Of a DNA stretch of 64,000 bases, positions 13,081 through 23,820 are shown in pieces. Numbering within the stretch: position 1 is the stretch's first letter; the number at the start of each line of letters is the position of its first letter. The notes beneath the pieces are model-generated. The model had not been told where the DNA came from, made no database searches, and saw only the letters and a list, made by a program, of their open reading frames with translations. This DNA is from Austropuccinia psidii (Eukaryota > Basidiomycota > Pucciniomycetes > Pucciniales > Sphaerophragmiaceae): NCBI GenBank assembly GCA_023105745.1, contig JALGQZ010000009.1, positions 40,729,359 to 40,793,358 on the forward strand, given 5' to 3'. A program made the position numbers and the translations under genes.

Positions 13081-15315
13081 TTATTTTAAATAATCATGAA
13101 CATATTCATTGTACTGTTCTTTTGAAATTGAACATTCTTTAAATTCAGCTGTACTTGACCATCTTTTCATACCATACCAAGTTGATAATCAAAGTCCTGA
13201 GTTATTTAAATGCGGCCTATAGATTGATAAGGATGAGTTCCTTGGAAGAATTGGTCTCAATGAGCTCATTAGTTGAATATTGAAATTGGGTCAAGAAGTA
13301 TGTCCAACTGTCACAAAAACATGCTTAATGATAAAAAGATTTTTTTATAAAAAAGAAAAGAATCAGCTATAAACAATACACCTAAACAAGGAGTATTCAA
13401 ATTGCCAAGCTTCTGTCAGCTCATCTTGAACATCTTGGGTAAACTCTTTCAAGACATATTGGATGACCTCTATCAATCCAGTGTAATCAACCCCCGCAAG
13501 TAAGGGTTGATAAAGCGGTTCCGGCACCCAAATTCGCTCAACATTAATATGCAGCCTGGCGTTTTGCTCAGCGTTGCCGTCGGTATCTATAGCAGCCATG
13601 ATTGTTCTGGAGTCATCTTTACTAGGCAAAATACCTTTGTAAAAGACATTCAATAGAAAATGACGCTTTAAATTCTGGAGCTCGTTTGTGTGCTCAATGG
13701 TAAAAGCAGCATCATGCTTCAGAAGTTTCTTTTTGACAGATAATAACTCAAGTGGTTCATCTTCCTCATCTGCTGATTCCTCTGCTCCTACCTAAAAACC
13801 CAATTTCAATTATTTTCATGAAGCCCTCAAAATTGCTTCAATTCAAAATAATGACCACGTCCCAATAGACTGCCCAATCAGCATCATCTGCTTCAAAGGT
13901 ATTGTCTAACCATTAAAATTAAAAAAGAATTCATGGTATTAATGCGTTGAAGATTTTGTTTGGAATAGAATGAGAAATCAACCTACCATTAACTTTTTTT
14001 CTCTTTTTGTTTTCACTTGCTGTCTTGCTGGGGACTTGGTCTCTGGGCAAACTTGCTATGGTTTTCATTCCCTGTTGTGCAGCATGCGATTTATGGTCAG
14101 ACAGTTGACCCTTTCGTTTTTTCCATTCTTTGATTTTCAAAATTAAATTCTACTTTCCAGATAATTAATCAAGAAAACATGAAATAAGAAAACCAATCTG
14201 ATTCATTACCCTAAAAAGCGGAGTCGCGTACCTCACGCTGAGCTCGGAGTTTTATTAACCATTGTTCAGGATTGGTCATTCTATCCTCTTCGTCTTTTCT
14301 CTCTTTTTCTTCCTGGAAAAGGGTAAATAAGATAAGTAGAGGGCGCAGTGAACAAGCTGGAGAAAAAAGCTTACTTGGCTAATTTTTTCTGCTTCTGGCT
14401 CAGCTTTAGCCCTCTCACAAGCATCATGACCAGCTTTCATAAGCTTCTGTCTTCAATTTTCTTTAAGACCTTCTTCGCCGAATTTATTATCAGGAACATC
14501 TAGCAAAGGAAGGCTTGGTTGCCCCTTTGGTTCCAAAACATTAGCTAATCAAAGGATATATTTGGCTTTCTGGCATTGAATAAAAACACACACACTTCTT
14601 CTTCTTCTTCTTCAATGATACCCAAGACCTTGTTTCTGGCTTTTTTAAGCTGTAATTGAGTTTTTTTAATCAATACTTCCAACTCCTCCTCATTCTCAAA
14701 ACCTTCAAGCAATAAGCGTTCCAAATATTTTGCTTTGTTTTCTTTGGCTTTCCAAGATTGAATTTCCAAATAGGCTTCCAAATCAGCTTCCTTTTGTAAA
14801 AGATTTTAGAAGAAAAATCTATGCATCAGTCATTGAGTCAATAATGAAATTGATTGGCAAAAGAGCAACAAAAACTTTTCCATTCTAATGCGAGCAGTTT
14901 GCTCCTCAAGCCTTAGCCCGGATTGTCTTTTTTTTCAGTGTGAGCGGCTAGTTTGGCTTCAGTTTTCTCCATTACTTCCTGGGAAATCCAAAACCCATCT
15001 GATCAAAAAAGGCAAAATGAACTGTGTAGAAACATTGTAGCTCACGATGGTATTAAATGGAAATTGGATGATTCTATTGAATTCATCCAAATAATCAAGA
15101 TCTTTAAATTTTTGAATATCATTTTGCAAGGATTCAGCTGAAAATAAACAATGATTTTGGACCAGATTGAAGGCCTGAAAGCTGGTCATTTGACTTGGAA
15201 AGGTAGAATAATTTATTTGCATTAAGCGTAATAGAAAGTCTCATTCTTGAAGACCTCCCCAATTCAACCAAAGAGACTGAGAAACATGAGGTATTCCTGA
15301 AACAATTGGAATTAC
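13081..15315 (-). pseudogene. ARP5: ARP5 (INO80 complex actin-related protein) pseudogene, 5'-truncated, introns kept
   Basis: ARP5 is a nuclear actin-related subunit of the INO80 chromatin remodeller. Minus-strand exons (approximate): 15315-15046 (SLWLNWGGLQ..LLRLMQI, RIIQFPF); 14980-14876 (EKTEAKLAAH, EEQTARIRMEKF); 14790-14596 (GFENEEELEVLIKK, LKKARNK); 14524-14375 (LPLLDVPD..GEEGLKE); 14312-14232; 14149-13987 (IKEWKKRKGQLSDHKSHAAQ); about 13887-13856 (DDADWAVYW); 13791 to about 13400 (LHINVERIWVPEPLYQPLLA, IQYVLKEF); 13323-13081 (HVFVTVG, SSLRPILP). Several junctions keep GT..AG, for example GTAAGC at 14374 and TTCCAG at 14313. Four premature stops are all TGA (15243-15241, 14455-14453, 13293-13291, 13191-13189), and one frameshift sits at the eight-T run 14928-14935. 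The N-terminal actin fold is absent. A retrocopy is excluded by the introns. Confidence 0.9.
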
Positions 15316-16986
15316 CTAGTGGCAAACTATACGCTGTACACCTGTACCACTGATCTACAAGATCCGCAAGAACCACTAAAGGTGCAGATCTCTACGCATA
15401 ATCAACAACGTAAAATCACCTCCTCAGCTGACCCTCATTTCAATATTTAATACGACTCCCCTCTCATATCCTTTTTCCTTCATCCGACTTCGTTCTTACA
15501 TTCCTTACTTATCTTTTCCTTCTCGTTCCCTCCTTCTTCTTTTCCTTCTCTCTTAACTCATTCACTCTTTCTTTTCTCCTTTAAACTTCTTTTTTTTCGT
15601 TCCTCCGTCTTTTTTTTCTTATCTTTGTTCGTTCCACATTCCTAATCTGATGTAGGTGTAGTAATCCATCTTTGTATAACTCACACCTCAGATTAACACT
15701 TTCTACCTCTTGTTCTTAGCTATTGTTGATCTACCAAATACCACTGTTGTACACGTCCTGTTGTTTATATTGAAACCTCTTTCTGCCCACCGTTTAGGTA
15801 CTTTTTTTAGCTTCATGTAGCTCAATTGTGGTGCTTCTTAACTCATGAAATACACTGTTTAGTTTATCACTTCAACAGACTGATACCAAAAACTAATCAG
15901 CGATACACTTCAATTGAGCTCATGAACTAGATAAAATCGTTTGGCCAGTATTTGATGGAATAATAACTTGGAGTTGGCTTGATTAAGATGTTGACTTGAG
16001 ATTATTCTGGGGGTAGCAAAAGAGTTTGAGTTTAATTTGATGAGTTGAGTTCGATGAGGGAATGATGATCGAGAGAGTTGAAGGAAATTGGATGAAGTTG
16101 GATGAGGTTGATGAGGTTGATGCAGTGATAGGTTTGATTGATGATGTGATTGAATGGTGGAATCTGCTCATAGTGGTATATGATGATGGACCTGATTTGA
16201 ATCTTGATGTTGAGGAGTGGGTTGATTATGATTTTCAATTAATTCATCTTCAGCCAATCTCATCACATGAGCAGGAGTGATCCAATAATAAAATAAAAAG
16301 CAAAGAATGAAACTGAGGCTAATAGGACAAGTAAGCAGTTGAAATTGAGAGATATCATGTGCAATTGAATTTAAATATAGGTATAGAGAGACTAAAAAAC
16401 TAGATAACCAAATCATAATGGTTTAATTAAATTCAGATTTAGAATAAGAATGAAGGAATTTTAATTTGAGGCTGATTAAATTTGATGATGAGTTAAATTA
16501 TGCTTAAGATTTATTGAAGAGGATGAATTTTGAAAATAATATAATGAGCAAATGGGAAATGCAAAATATTTGCTAACCAACAACCAGGATCAATGCAACC
16601 AATGCTGGAATTTCAATGACCCTGATTATTTCCATAGCATTGGAGAGTGCAAAAGAGTAGGTGAAATTAAGGATGAAAATACAATAAGTAAAAAAAATTT
16701 AGGTGATTAAAAAATTTGGGGGGTGATTATATTTAATAATTGAGAAACAATGGAGTTAGGTTTGAGGAAGAATGAAATTTGCATTATAAAAAAGGAGAGG
16801 GATGAAGCAGGTGGAAATATTCAAATTAAAAATCTTGATTTCTTTTCATATTACTAGTTTAATTATTACAGTATCATATGTTTTTAGTATTAGAAGATTT
16901 TCTTTTTTTTATGATGAATAAAAATAGTCTCAGTAAAAGGGCTCACGGAGACAAACACTTAAACCATTCATTTTCCAAAAAAATAA
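15316..16986. other. Host-like non-coding stretch with pyrimidine-rich and GAT-rich tracts
   Basis: No convincing gene. Positions about 15420-15640 are strongly T/C-rich on the plus strand and hold more CpG than the surrounding repeats, like unique fungal DNA. Positions about 16050-16215 carry short GATGAGGTTGAT-type near-repeats that create an acidic 72-codon frame (16062-16280), which I do not trust. The missing 5' exons of ARP5 are not found here. Confidence 0.45.
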
Positions 16987-17987
16987 AGTTATAAAGAACA
17001 AGAATATCACGAAGAGATAGAAGAAGGTGAAATTTATGAAGAAGCTGAAGAGGGTGAAATTGTTGAAGAAGCAGAAGAAGGAAAATTTATTGAAAAATCT
17101 CCAAATAACTTAAAAATCAAGAGAATTCAAGTCCAGAATCAAAAGAAGTTTCATATTCAGTTTAACAATGATAATTATAGATTCTACAAAGATGAAAAAA
17201 CAAAAGATTTAGTTTGTATGATTAAATTCCATTCACTTGAAAAAACCAAAGATCAAAATTCAGTAGCCTTCCAATTATCAAATATAATACAAGATTTTGA
17301 TTATATGGCACAAAACTTTCTGCATCAAAAAACTAACAAATTTGTAATTGGTGGGCAAATGAACTGTCTTGGATTTAGAGGTGGATATGATAAAGGAAAA
17401 AGTGCAGGTAAGTAATATTAAATTTTGATTTTAAAAAAACAAAAATTAATTTTTTCTTTGTTTTTAGGAGTATATACACTAGATAAAAAATCTTCATCTG
17501 AAAGAAAAGTAAAAGATGAAAAATTATAATATTTTTCTCTCTCATATATTTTATTTATTCACAAAGGATGGTTCTACTAATAATGAACTTTGATGAAACA
17601 ATGGCAATTACCAAGTTGGGACAACTCCAAATGGAATTATAAAGACAAAATTGAAAATAGAAGATTATTCTCAAATGTATCAATCACTTATAATGATCTT
17701 CATATACTTGCTCATTGTGACAACAATTTGAAAAGTCTTACATATGGCTTATTCAGTTACATAGATATCAAAAATGGAAATCCAGTATCACCACCAAGCA
17801 AATGTATAGGTCATAGTTTTTCTTTTCCAGCTTACAACTTGAATTTTGAATTTGGATTGAACAATGGTATTATAGAATTGATATGGCCTTCAAAATGATC
17901 TTACATCAAACCACCAAACCTCCTCTTGAAATATCAACCAACAATACAACAACTCACTTTGGTCTCTCATTTCAAATTTCTAAATAA
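16987..17987 (+). pseudogene. Tet-like 2OG-Fe(II) dioxygenase relic
   Basis: Resembles the large rust family annotated as Tet-like 2OG-Fe(II) oxygenases, related to TET/JBP enzymes that oxidise 5-methylpyrimidines with iron and 2-oxoglutarate. Part 1 (16987-17407) has acidic 'EEGEIYEEAEEGEI' repeats, then 'CLGFRGGYDKGKSAG'. A 60-bp GTAAGT..TTTTAG intron follows, then 17468-17529 ('GVYTLDKK', stop). Part 2 (17590-17987) has 'SVSI/TYNDL'-type sequence, the metal-binding H-x-D in 'LAHCDNN', 'SFSFPAYNLNFEFG' and 'GIIELIWPSK'. A one-base frameshift near 17897 separates these from 'LHQTTKPP' and the terminal 'HFGLSFQISK', where the third ligand histidine would lie. The start codon is not visible. 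Dead as it stands. Substrate unknown. Confidence 0.75.
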
Positions 17988-19150
17988 TTAATTGGACAGG
18001 TGAAGAAACATGAGAGAGAGGGAACAGGAGATTTTTGAGATAAAACAATTGGAAGAGCACAAAGATGTGCCAAATATGAAAAAAATTGTAATTAGTATTT
18101 GACAAATAGGATATTGTTTTGGCTGTCATTCATCTCACAGGAATCTTAAATATTTTCACAACAAAATTATGCTCAACCTCACATTGTGGATTATTATTCT
18201 TATTAAAATCGATTATTACTCATTTTTGAATGTGGTAATATGTATTCATAATTTAAATTGGTATTTTTTTTTATTAATTATCAGGTTTGGGAAATTCTTA
18301 ATATATTTTGTGGTAATAATTTTGGATTTTCAACTTTGCATCAATATAAAAAATCCATATGCAATGGATTTATTTACAAATTTAAACATTATCTTTTCAA
18401 GTTGAAGTACTATTAAGCTACTAGTTCAGTAATAAAGTGTAATTTTCATATCAACAAATTGTACATGTTCAGAAACATGAATAGAAAAATAAAATTATAT
18501 ACGACTGTCAAATTTCTTTCAAATAGAATTCTGAATGGAAAGAAACTCTTATGTCATTTATAAATTGTACTATAATACAAAGCTTCATTTTGAGGTTGAA
18601 TGCTCTTAAAATCAATGTGGTCCACAAAAGGCATGGTTGAAAATTGAGAGGAGTTTCACTTAATGAATAAGTAATTCTATGTTATGAAAATATAATCAGA
18701 AGAACAGTTATAAATGCTAATGATATTATGTTTGACTAATAGTTGCCACAAATACTTTTTAACTGACCCCAAATCTTTATATAATATAGAAAGGTCAAGT
18801 TTCACAGTTATATTCATCATATTCTCTGCTATTTGTGCTCGCTAGTAAAATATGCTTGTTTAATTCATTGTCCAAAAATCATGAAACTTTCTTTTCATAT
18901 GAATAGTGTGAAAAAAGTGTAATATTTAAATTTGAAAGCTATCATATTGTATTAAATCTCAATTACAAGGGGGAATTTCCTACTATCTTAAGATTATTGT
19001 AATAGAATGAAGATCAAATAGTAGAATTCAAGACCTGAGAAGAACTCATCAAAATAATGTGTTTTAAGTGGCGGAGAATTTTAGAGATGACCAATAAGAG
19101 TAAGGATTGAAAAATGGCAATTTTAAAAGAGTTATTAAAAACATGATGTA
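17988..19150. other. AT-rich spacer, no gene seen
   Basis: Only hydrophobic shadow frames such as 18169-18405 occur here. No motif, repeat boundary or RNA structure could be recognised between the dioxygenase relic and the minus-strand X gene. Confidence 0.45.
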
Positions 19151-19157
19151 TTTAAAA

Positions 19158-22107
19158 CTAAGTCAAAGGAGATATTCGACTAGGAGGAAGAAATGATGTC
19201 ACTGTTGCTTGAGCTCCCCATTGATTTAAGAAATAGTGGGTGATATGTTGTGCTAGTTGATGCCAGGAGGGGGGAAAAACAAGTTGAACATCACTGTTAG
19301 GATTCATGCCTTTAGAAAAAAAGGAGTTGAGTTGAAAAGATAGATTTTTCCAGACAGGCTCCTCTGGAGGTGATGGCTTAAAAAGCTGATGAGATATGTT
19401 AAAAGAACATAATATAAGCATAGTATTGGAGATAGAAAAATTGTGATGATCTTTTTGAGCAGTGAATAAACCCTTAACACCTAATATTAAGAAATAAAAA
19501 AATGGAAGAAAATTATGTCGACTATGATATTCACTCAATTTCTTTTTAGCTTGGTCCAATTGCAATTCTTGATTGTCCAACAGAGTGATGCTTTGAGGTC
19601 TCTGGTTGATGATTAATGAGGAAATTTCACCTCTTCCAAGATGTTGATTATTTGTATTTTTGGGACATTTATGTTGTTCTGAGCCGTTGTGAGGGGAACG
19701 TTCCTCTATGTTTACCTGTGCTTTGAAAATGATGTATGAAATCATAACATCCAAAATTAAATCTTGAAATGACTTGAGTTTCTGATCAGAATTAGCACCC
19801 AAATTCTGTTTGGTGTTTATATTGCTAATAGATGGGTTTGGATTTGGGGGGGATGGTTGACATAAGCTCCATTTGTGGAATAGAAGGTTGCTTCAATCCT
19901 TCAAAGTATGTAAGCATATCCAAATAAGCATGTACCTTGCCAGGAGTGATTGGAGCTTTCATGGGGGGTTTAGGGATACAAAATTCATCCATTGTTTCTG
20001 ATATTGATGCAGCAATGAGTTTTGCCCAAGCAATGATGGTGAATTGGAGTGGTTGAGCCATATAAATGAAATGACAAACAAAAATGGTTTCAGAGTGCTT
20101 TTCATTACAGACATAGGGCTCCAGAGAAAAATGAATACATATATTTGTTTCAGGTGATGTAATGTCATCATATATTTGCATGTTAAAAATTTGAGGGGAG
20201 ACATAAAATTCAGTTTTGGTGGCAGTCAAAAATGGTGAACCTGTTCAGAAATAAGATAAGCTTTAATATTTTGTAATGAATAATTATTATAGCACAACTA
20301 ACTATGATAACTTAGTTCATCAATCCATTTGGTATATGAAGATGAGCATTGGTTGAAGTCAAAATTCCCTTGTGAAGGTTTTTCACAACCCAAAGAGTTG
20401 ATTGCTTCAGATGTTGTTTGATATTTGGCTTGAGTTGGTCATCCTGAATTAAACATTTGGAACATTTTATAAAATTGAGGACAAAATTGATTGGAAAAAA
20501 TGTAAAATTCAACAATGGGGGTAGAGGCTGGTTGGGAAATGGGAGATTGTTCCGTACCTTCCAATGTGGGAGGATTTTGAGTCTGAAAATCAACTTATTG
20601 ATTGAGATTATTGAGACCTGGGGTTGGGGAATGTAATGGAGGGGATGAATTTGATTCCATTGATTGAGGAGGAACATCATCACTCAAGGGGTGTGGTGGT
20701 TCAATTGAGGTATCAGGTGGGGATGACCGGACACAAGGAGTATGTGCATTTTGTGGTGTTGAAATAGTGAACTGGATTGCTTGGGTGTTAATTGTAACAT
20801 TAATTCCTCCTTCTGAAATAATTGTAGAGACCTGATGAAAATCTGCCCTTGAGTGGATAGGTGTCTCATTTGAAATAGGTAAATTTGATGAGCTCTCACA
20901 AATGTTGCTGTGGTCACTTTGTGCAGAAGGGTTGTTACGTGGGCTTTCTGTGTTAGGTAAATTCTCTTCATGAGTTTGTTCTTCCTCAGTGAATATTGGT
21001 GGGAAATCAGACCCATGAGATTGGGAAACCATTGAAGGAGATGAATTACAAGGATTATCAGGGGATGGAATATCATTGGGATGTGCTTGCAATAACAATT
21101 GAGGATTGATATATTGGGGTGGGCTAGAAACAATGGGTACAAAAGGTGTATTTGTGGGAGGAATGATGGAGATAACCTGTTGTGTATTATTAATAGTGAC
21201 AGATTGTTGCATGAAACGACAAATATTTTGTGGGGGTTCATTTTGAATTTATGACTTCTTTTTTTGAGGTAAATCATCATGATGCTCTTCAGATGAGGAA
21301 GATTTGGATGATCATATCAATGAAGCTTGTTCTTCAATGACTTGAATGTTACCATCTATCAGGCCAATGGCTCTTGATGAAGACAAATCTACAGAATTAA
21401 GGAAGGAGTATTAATGTAAAATAGGGGTTTGGAGTGAAAAATATGAATTGCCTTGTTCTTTTTGAGTAATCAATGTAAGGCCGTTTTTTAAATAATCCTT
21501 TATTTCAACCAATACCTGAGGTTTTTCACCTTCAGAAATGGCATTATGAATTATGTTCTTGATACGATTGTGATTTAGAGAAAACTCTTCATGGGAGATA
21601 CAAGTGAGTTCTGAGGAAAGTACTGGGGAGATTGATTGTATTTGGGGGGGTGGATTATTCATGTCAAACTGAATGAAAGTTGGAGTGGGATGCGTTGGTT
21701 GAAGATTTCTTTGTGGATTACAAATATTCACATTTGGGGTATGTGAGATTTCTGATATTTTTTGCAAAAGAATTGATTCAAAAAGTGCTTATGCTGAGGT
21801 GAGGATAGAAGAAGATATATGCCAAGGTAAAAGGGGGTTCTTTTTATGTTATTTGGTGGATGCTTGAGTGATTGATGATTCTGAATCATGTGAGGTGTTT
21901 GAGATGTTTGTTTATATTTGGGAAGCTGAAGAGGTCATATGACTCTTTCACTTCATTTATTGAATTGGGAATACAAAATGGGTCCAATGAAAGAGTAGAG
22001 GGGGGGTCATTTTGATTATGAAGGAGGGGATCAATATTATTTGAAAAGAGATTATGAAGAATTTCATCATAAGATGAATTTGAGTCTGGTGGCTGAGGAA
22101 AGCTCAT
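19158..22107 (-). pseudogene. Unknown rust family 'X', copy 1, minus strand
   Basis: A chain of minus-strand frames in shifting phase, probably one decayed gene or one with introns. In order: 22107-21886 (MSFPQPPDSNSSYDE); 21767-21411 (Pro/Asn-rich, then 'IIHNAISEGEKPQVLVEIKDYL'); 21212-20595 (Ser/Pro-rich, 205 codons); about 20540-20310 ('NSLGCEKPSQGNFDFNQCSS' in another frame); 20229-19825 (134 codons, 'FYVSPQIFNMQIYDD', 'PLQFTIIAWAKLIAA'); and 19802-19158 (214 codons). The last piece carries 'SFQDLILDVMISYI' and 'VFPPSWHQLAQHITHYF', matching 'SFNDSILNLMISYI' and 'VLTAPKKLEVAKCLVLHF' in the gene at 42.1-49.9 kb. I recognise no known domain. It resembles a DNA-binding or effector-like partner of a mobile element only by context. 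Confidence 0.5.
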
Positions 22108-22639
22108 GATATTGGGTATAGAACTGGAAGATAATGAATTTGAGCTTGGATTGGGGTGAACCTTTGGGAGGTGAAGGGACTTGCAATCAACATGGGACTA
22201 TTCATATTGCAGGACCCAGCTGAAAAAACTTTTGTCAGACACCACACAATTTATAGGTGGAATGGTATAGAGATGTCAGAAAGGTGGTTTGGAGGTTTCA
22301 AATATAACCTGTATGACGATCCTCTAAAGATAAAACTTGATTACACATTTGGTGTGAAAAATGAAAGGAATTTCTCATTTAAAATGTCTTCTTTAATGAA
22401 ATGCCCCCCAATGCAGGTTGGGGGCATTTCATTGAAGGGTGGTGAAATTATGACAGCTCCTCATTTTTTTATTATATGCAATTCAATTACCATGATAGCT
22501 GGCTGGGAAACCTTTCAAATGATTGGAATGCAATCAGATTCAGAATTAGATATATCTTGACTAACATACATAGACAACTGTATCAGGATGAGGTCAAAAT
22601 ATAATATAAACTATTTCAAAGGGAGCTGTATAGGAATTT

Positions 22640-23765
22640 TGAAGTGGAACACAGCTTGGAAATAAGGCAAAAAAGGTGGTCAAATTATGACCTCCAGTCA
22701 TAATTTGCACCACATGCAAATGAATTACACCAGAATTGGTTTGTCTCCCAAGATTCTCATCAGACCCACTTGGATTCAGAAAAAACTGTATCTTATTGGG
22801 GTCCAACACCAATACAGCTTGGCTGTCAGGGTCAAAAGGTGGTCAAATTATGACCGCCAGTCATAATTTGCACCGCATGCAAGCCAATTATGGCTGTAAT
22901 TGGTTTGTCTCCAAAGATTCTTGTCAGACCCATTCAGATACAGAAAAAACTGTATTTGGATGAGGTCCATCACCCATACAGCTTGGAAATGCAAACCAAT
23001 TATGGCTGCAATTGGTTTTTCTGCCAAGATTCTCATCAGACCCACTCAGATACAGAAAAAACTGTATCTTATTGGGGTCCAACACCAATACACCTTGGCT
23101 GTCAGGGTCAACAGCTGGTCAAATGATGACCGCCAGTCATAATTTGCACTGCATACAAACCAATTACGGCCATAATTGGTTTGTATCCAAAGATTCTTGT
23201 CAGACCCACTCAGATTCAGAAAAAACTGTATCTGGATGAGGTCCATCCCCATACAGCTTGGAAATGCAAACCAATCACAGGAATAATTGGTTTGTCTCCC
23301 ACGACTCTGATCAGACCCACTCAGATACAGAAAAAACTGTGTCTGATTGGGGTCCAACACCAATACAGCTTTGAAATGCAAACCAATTATGACTGTAATT
23401 GCTTTGTATCCCAAGATCCTCATCAGACCCACTCAGATACAGAAAAAACTGTATCTGATTGGGGTCCAACACATCTACAGCTTAGCTTTCAGGGTCAACA
23501 GGTGGTCAAATTATGAAGGCAGGTCATAATATCCACCGCATGCAAACCAATTACAGCCATAATTGGTTTGTCTTCAACAATTCTTGTCAGACCCACTCAG
23601 ATACAGAAAAAACTGTATCTGATTGGGGTCCAAAACCAATACAGCTTGGCTGTAATAATACAAATGTTGTCAAAATTTGTGGCTTTAATGTTAAATGTGG
23701 TCAAATTATGACTGCTGGTTGTAATTTGTAACTCATGCAAACCAATTATGGGCATAATGTGTTTG
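22640..23765 (+). repeat. Tandem array of hairpin modules, CACTA 5' subterminal repeats
   Basis: Irregular tandem repeats built from three interrupted palindromes: (i) AGATACAGAAAAAACTGTATCT-like, cores seen about seven times (near 22780, 22942, 23052, 23218, 23330, 23442, 23604); (ii) TTATGACCGCCAGTCATAA-like, at least five times (near 22686, 22848, 23124, 23510, 23705); (iii) AACCAATTA..TAATTGGTT-like, near 22886, 23000, 23160, 23270, 23380, 23545 and 23740. They are joined by 'CAGACCCACT' and 'TTGGGGTCCAACACCAATACAGCTTGG'-type linkers. A weaker unit lies at 22440-22560. Arrays of this kind upstream of a CACTA transposase usually hold binding sites for the element's own proteins. Confidence 0.85.
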
Positions 23766-23820
23766 CATCCTTGGCAAATGAAAGATGCTCAAATATAAAT
23801 AAAGCTAGGTTTGTGTCCAC

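Noticed and set aside
16062..16280. 72-codon acidic protein
   Set aside because: Produced by GATGAGGTT-type near-repeats; the opposite strand is equally open.
18169..18405. 78-codon membrane-like protein
   Set aside because: Hydrophobic composition follows from T-rich DNA; no homology or expression signal is visible.
19158..22107. X gene as a KDZ transposase partnering the Tet-like dioxygenase
   Set aside because: I see none of the KDZ catalytic or cysteine-rich hallmarks. The adjacency alone is not enough.
22156..22560. 134-codon plus-strand ORF left of the hairpin array
   Set aside because: Its second half overlaps a degenerate unit of the array and it matches nothing recognised; more likely fortuitous.
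22640..23765. Possible CRISPR array because of regular repeats and spacers
   Set aside because: Eukaryotic context. The 'spacers' are themselves repeated and the units are variable hairpins, as in transposon subterminal arrays.
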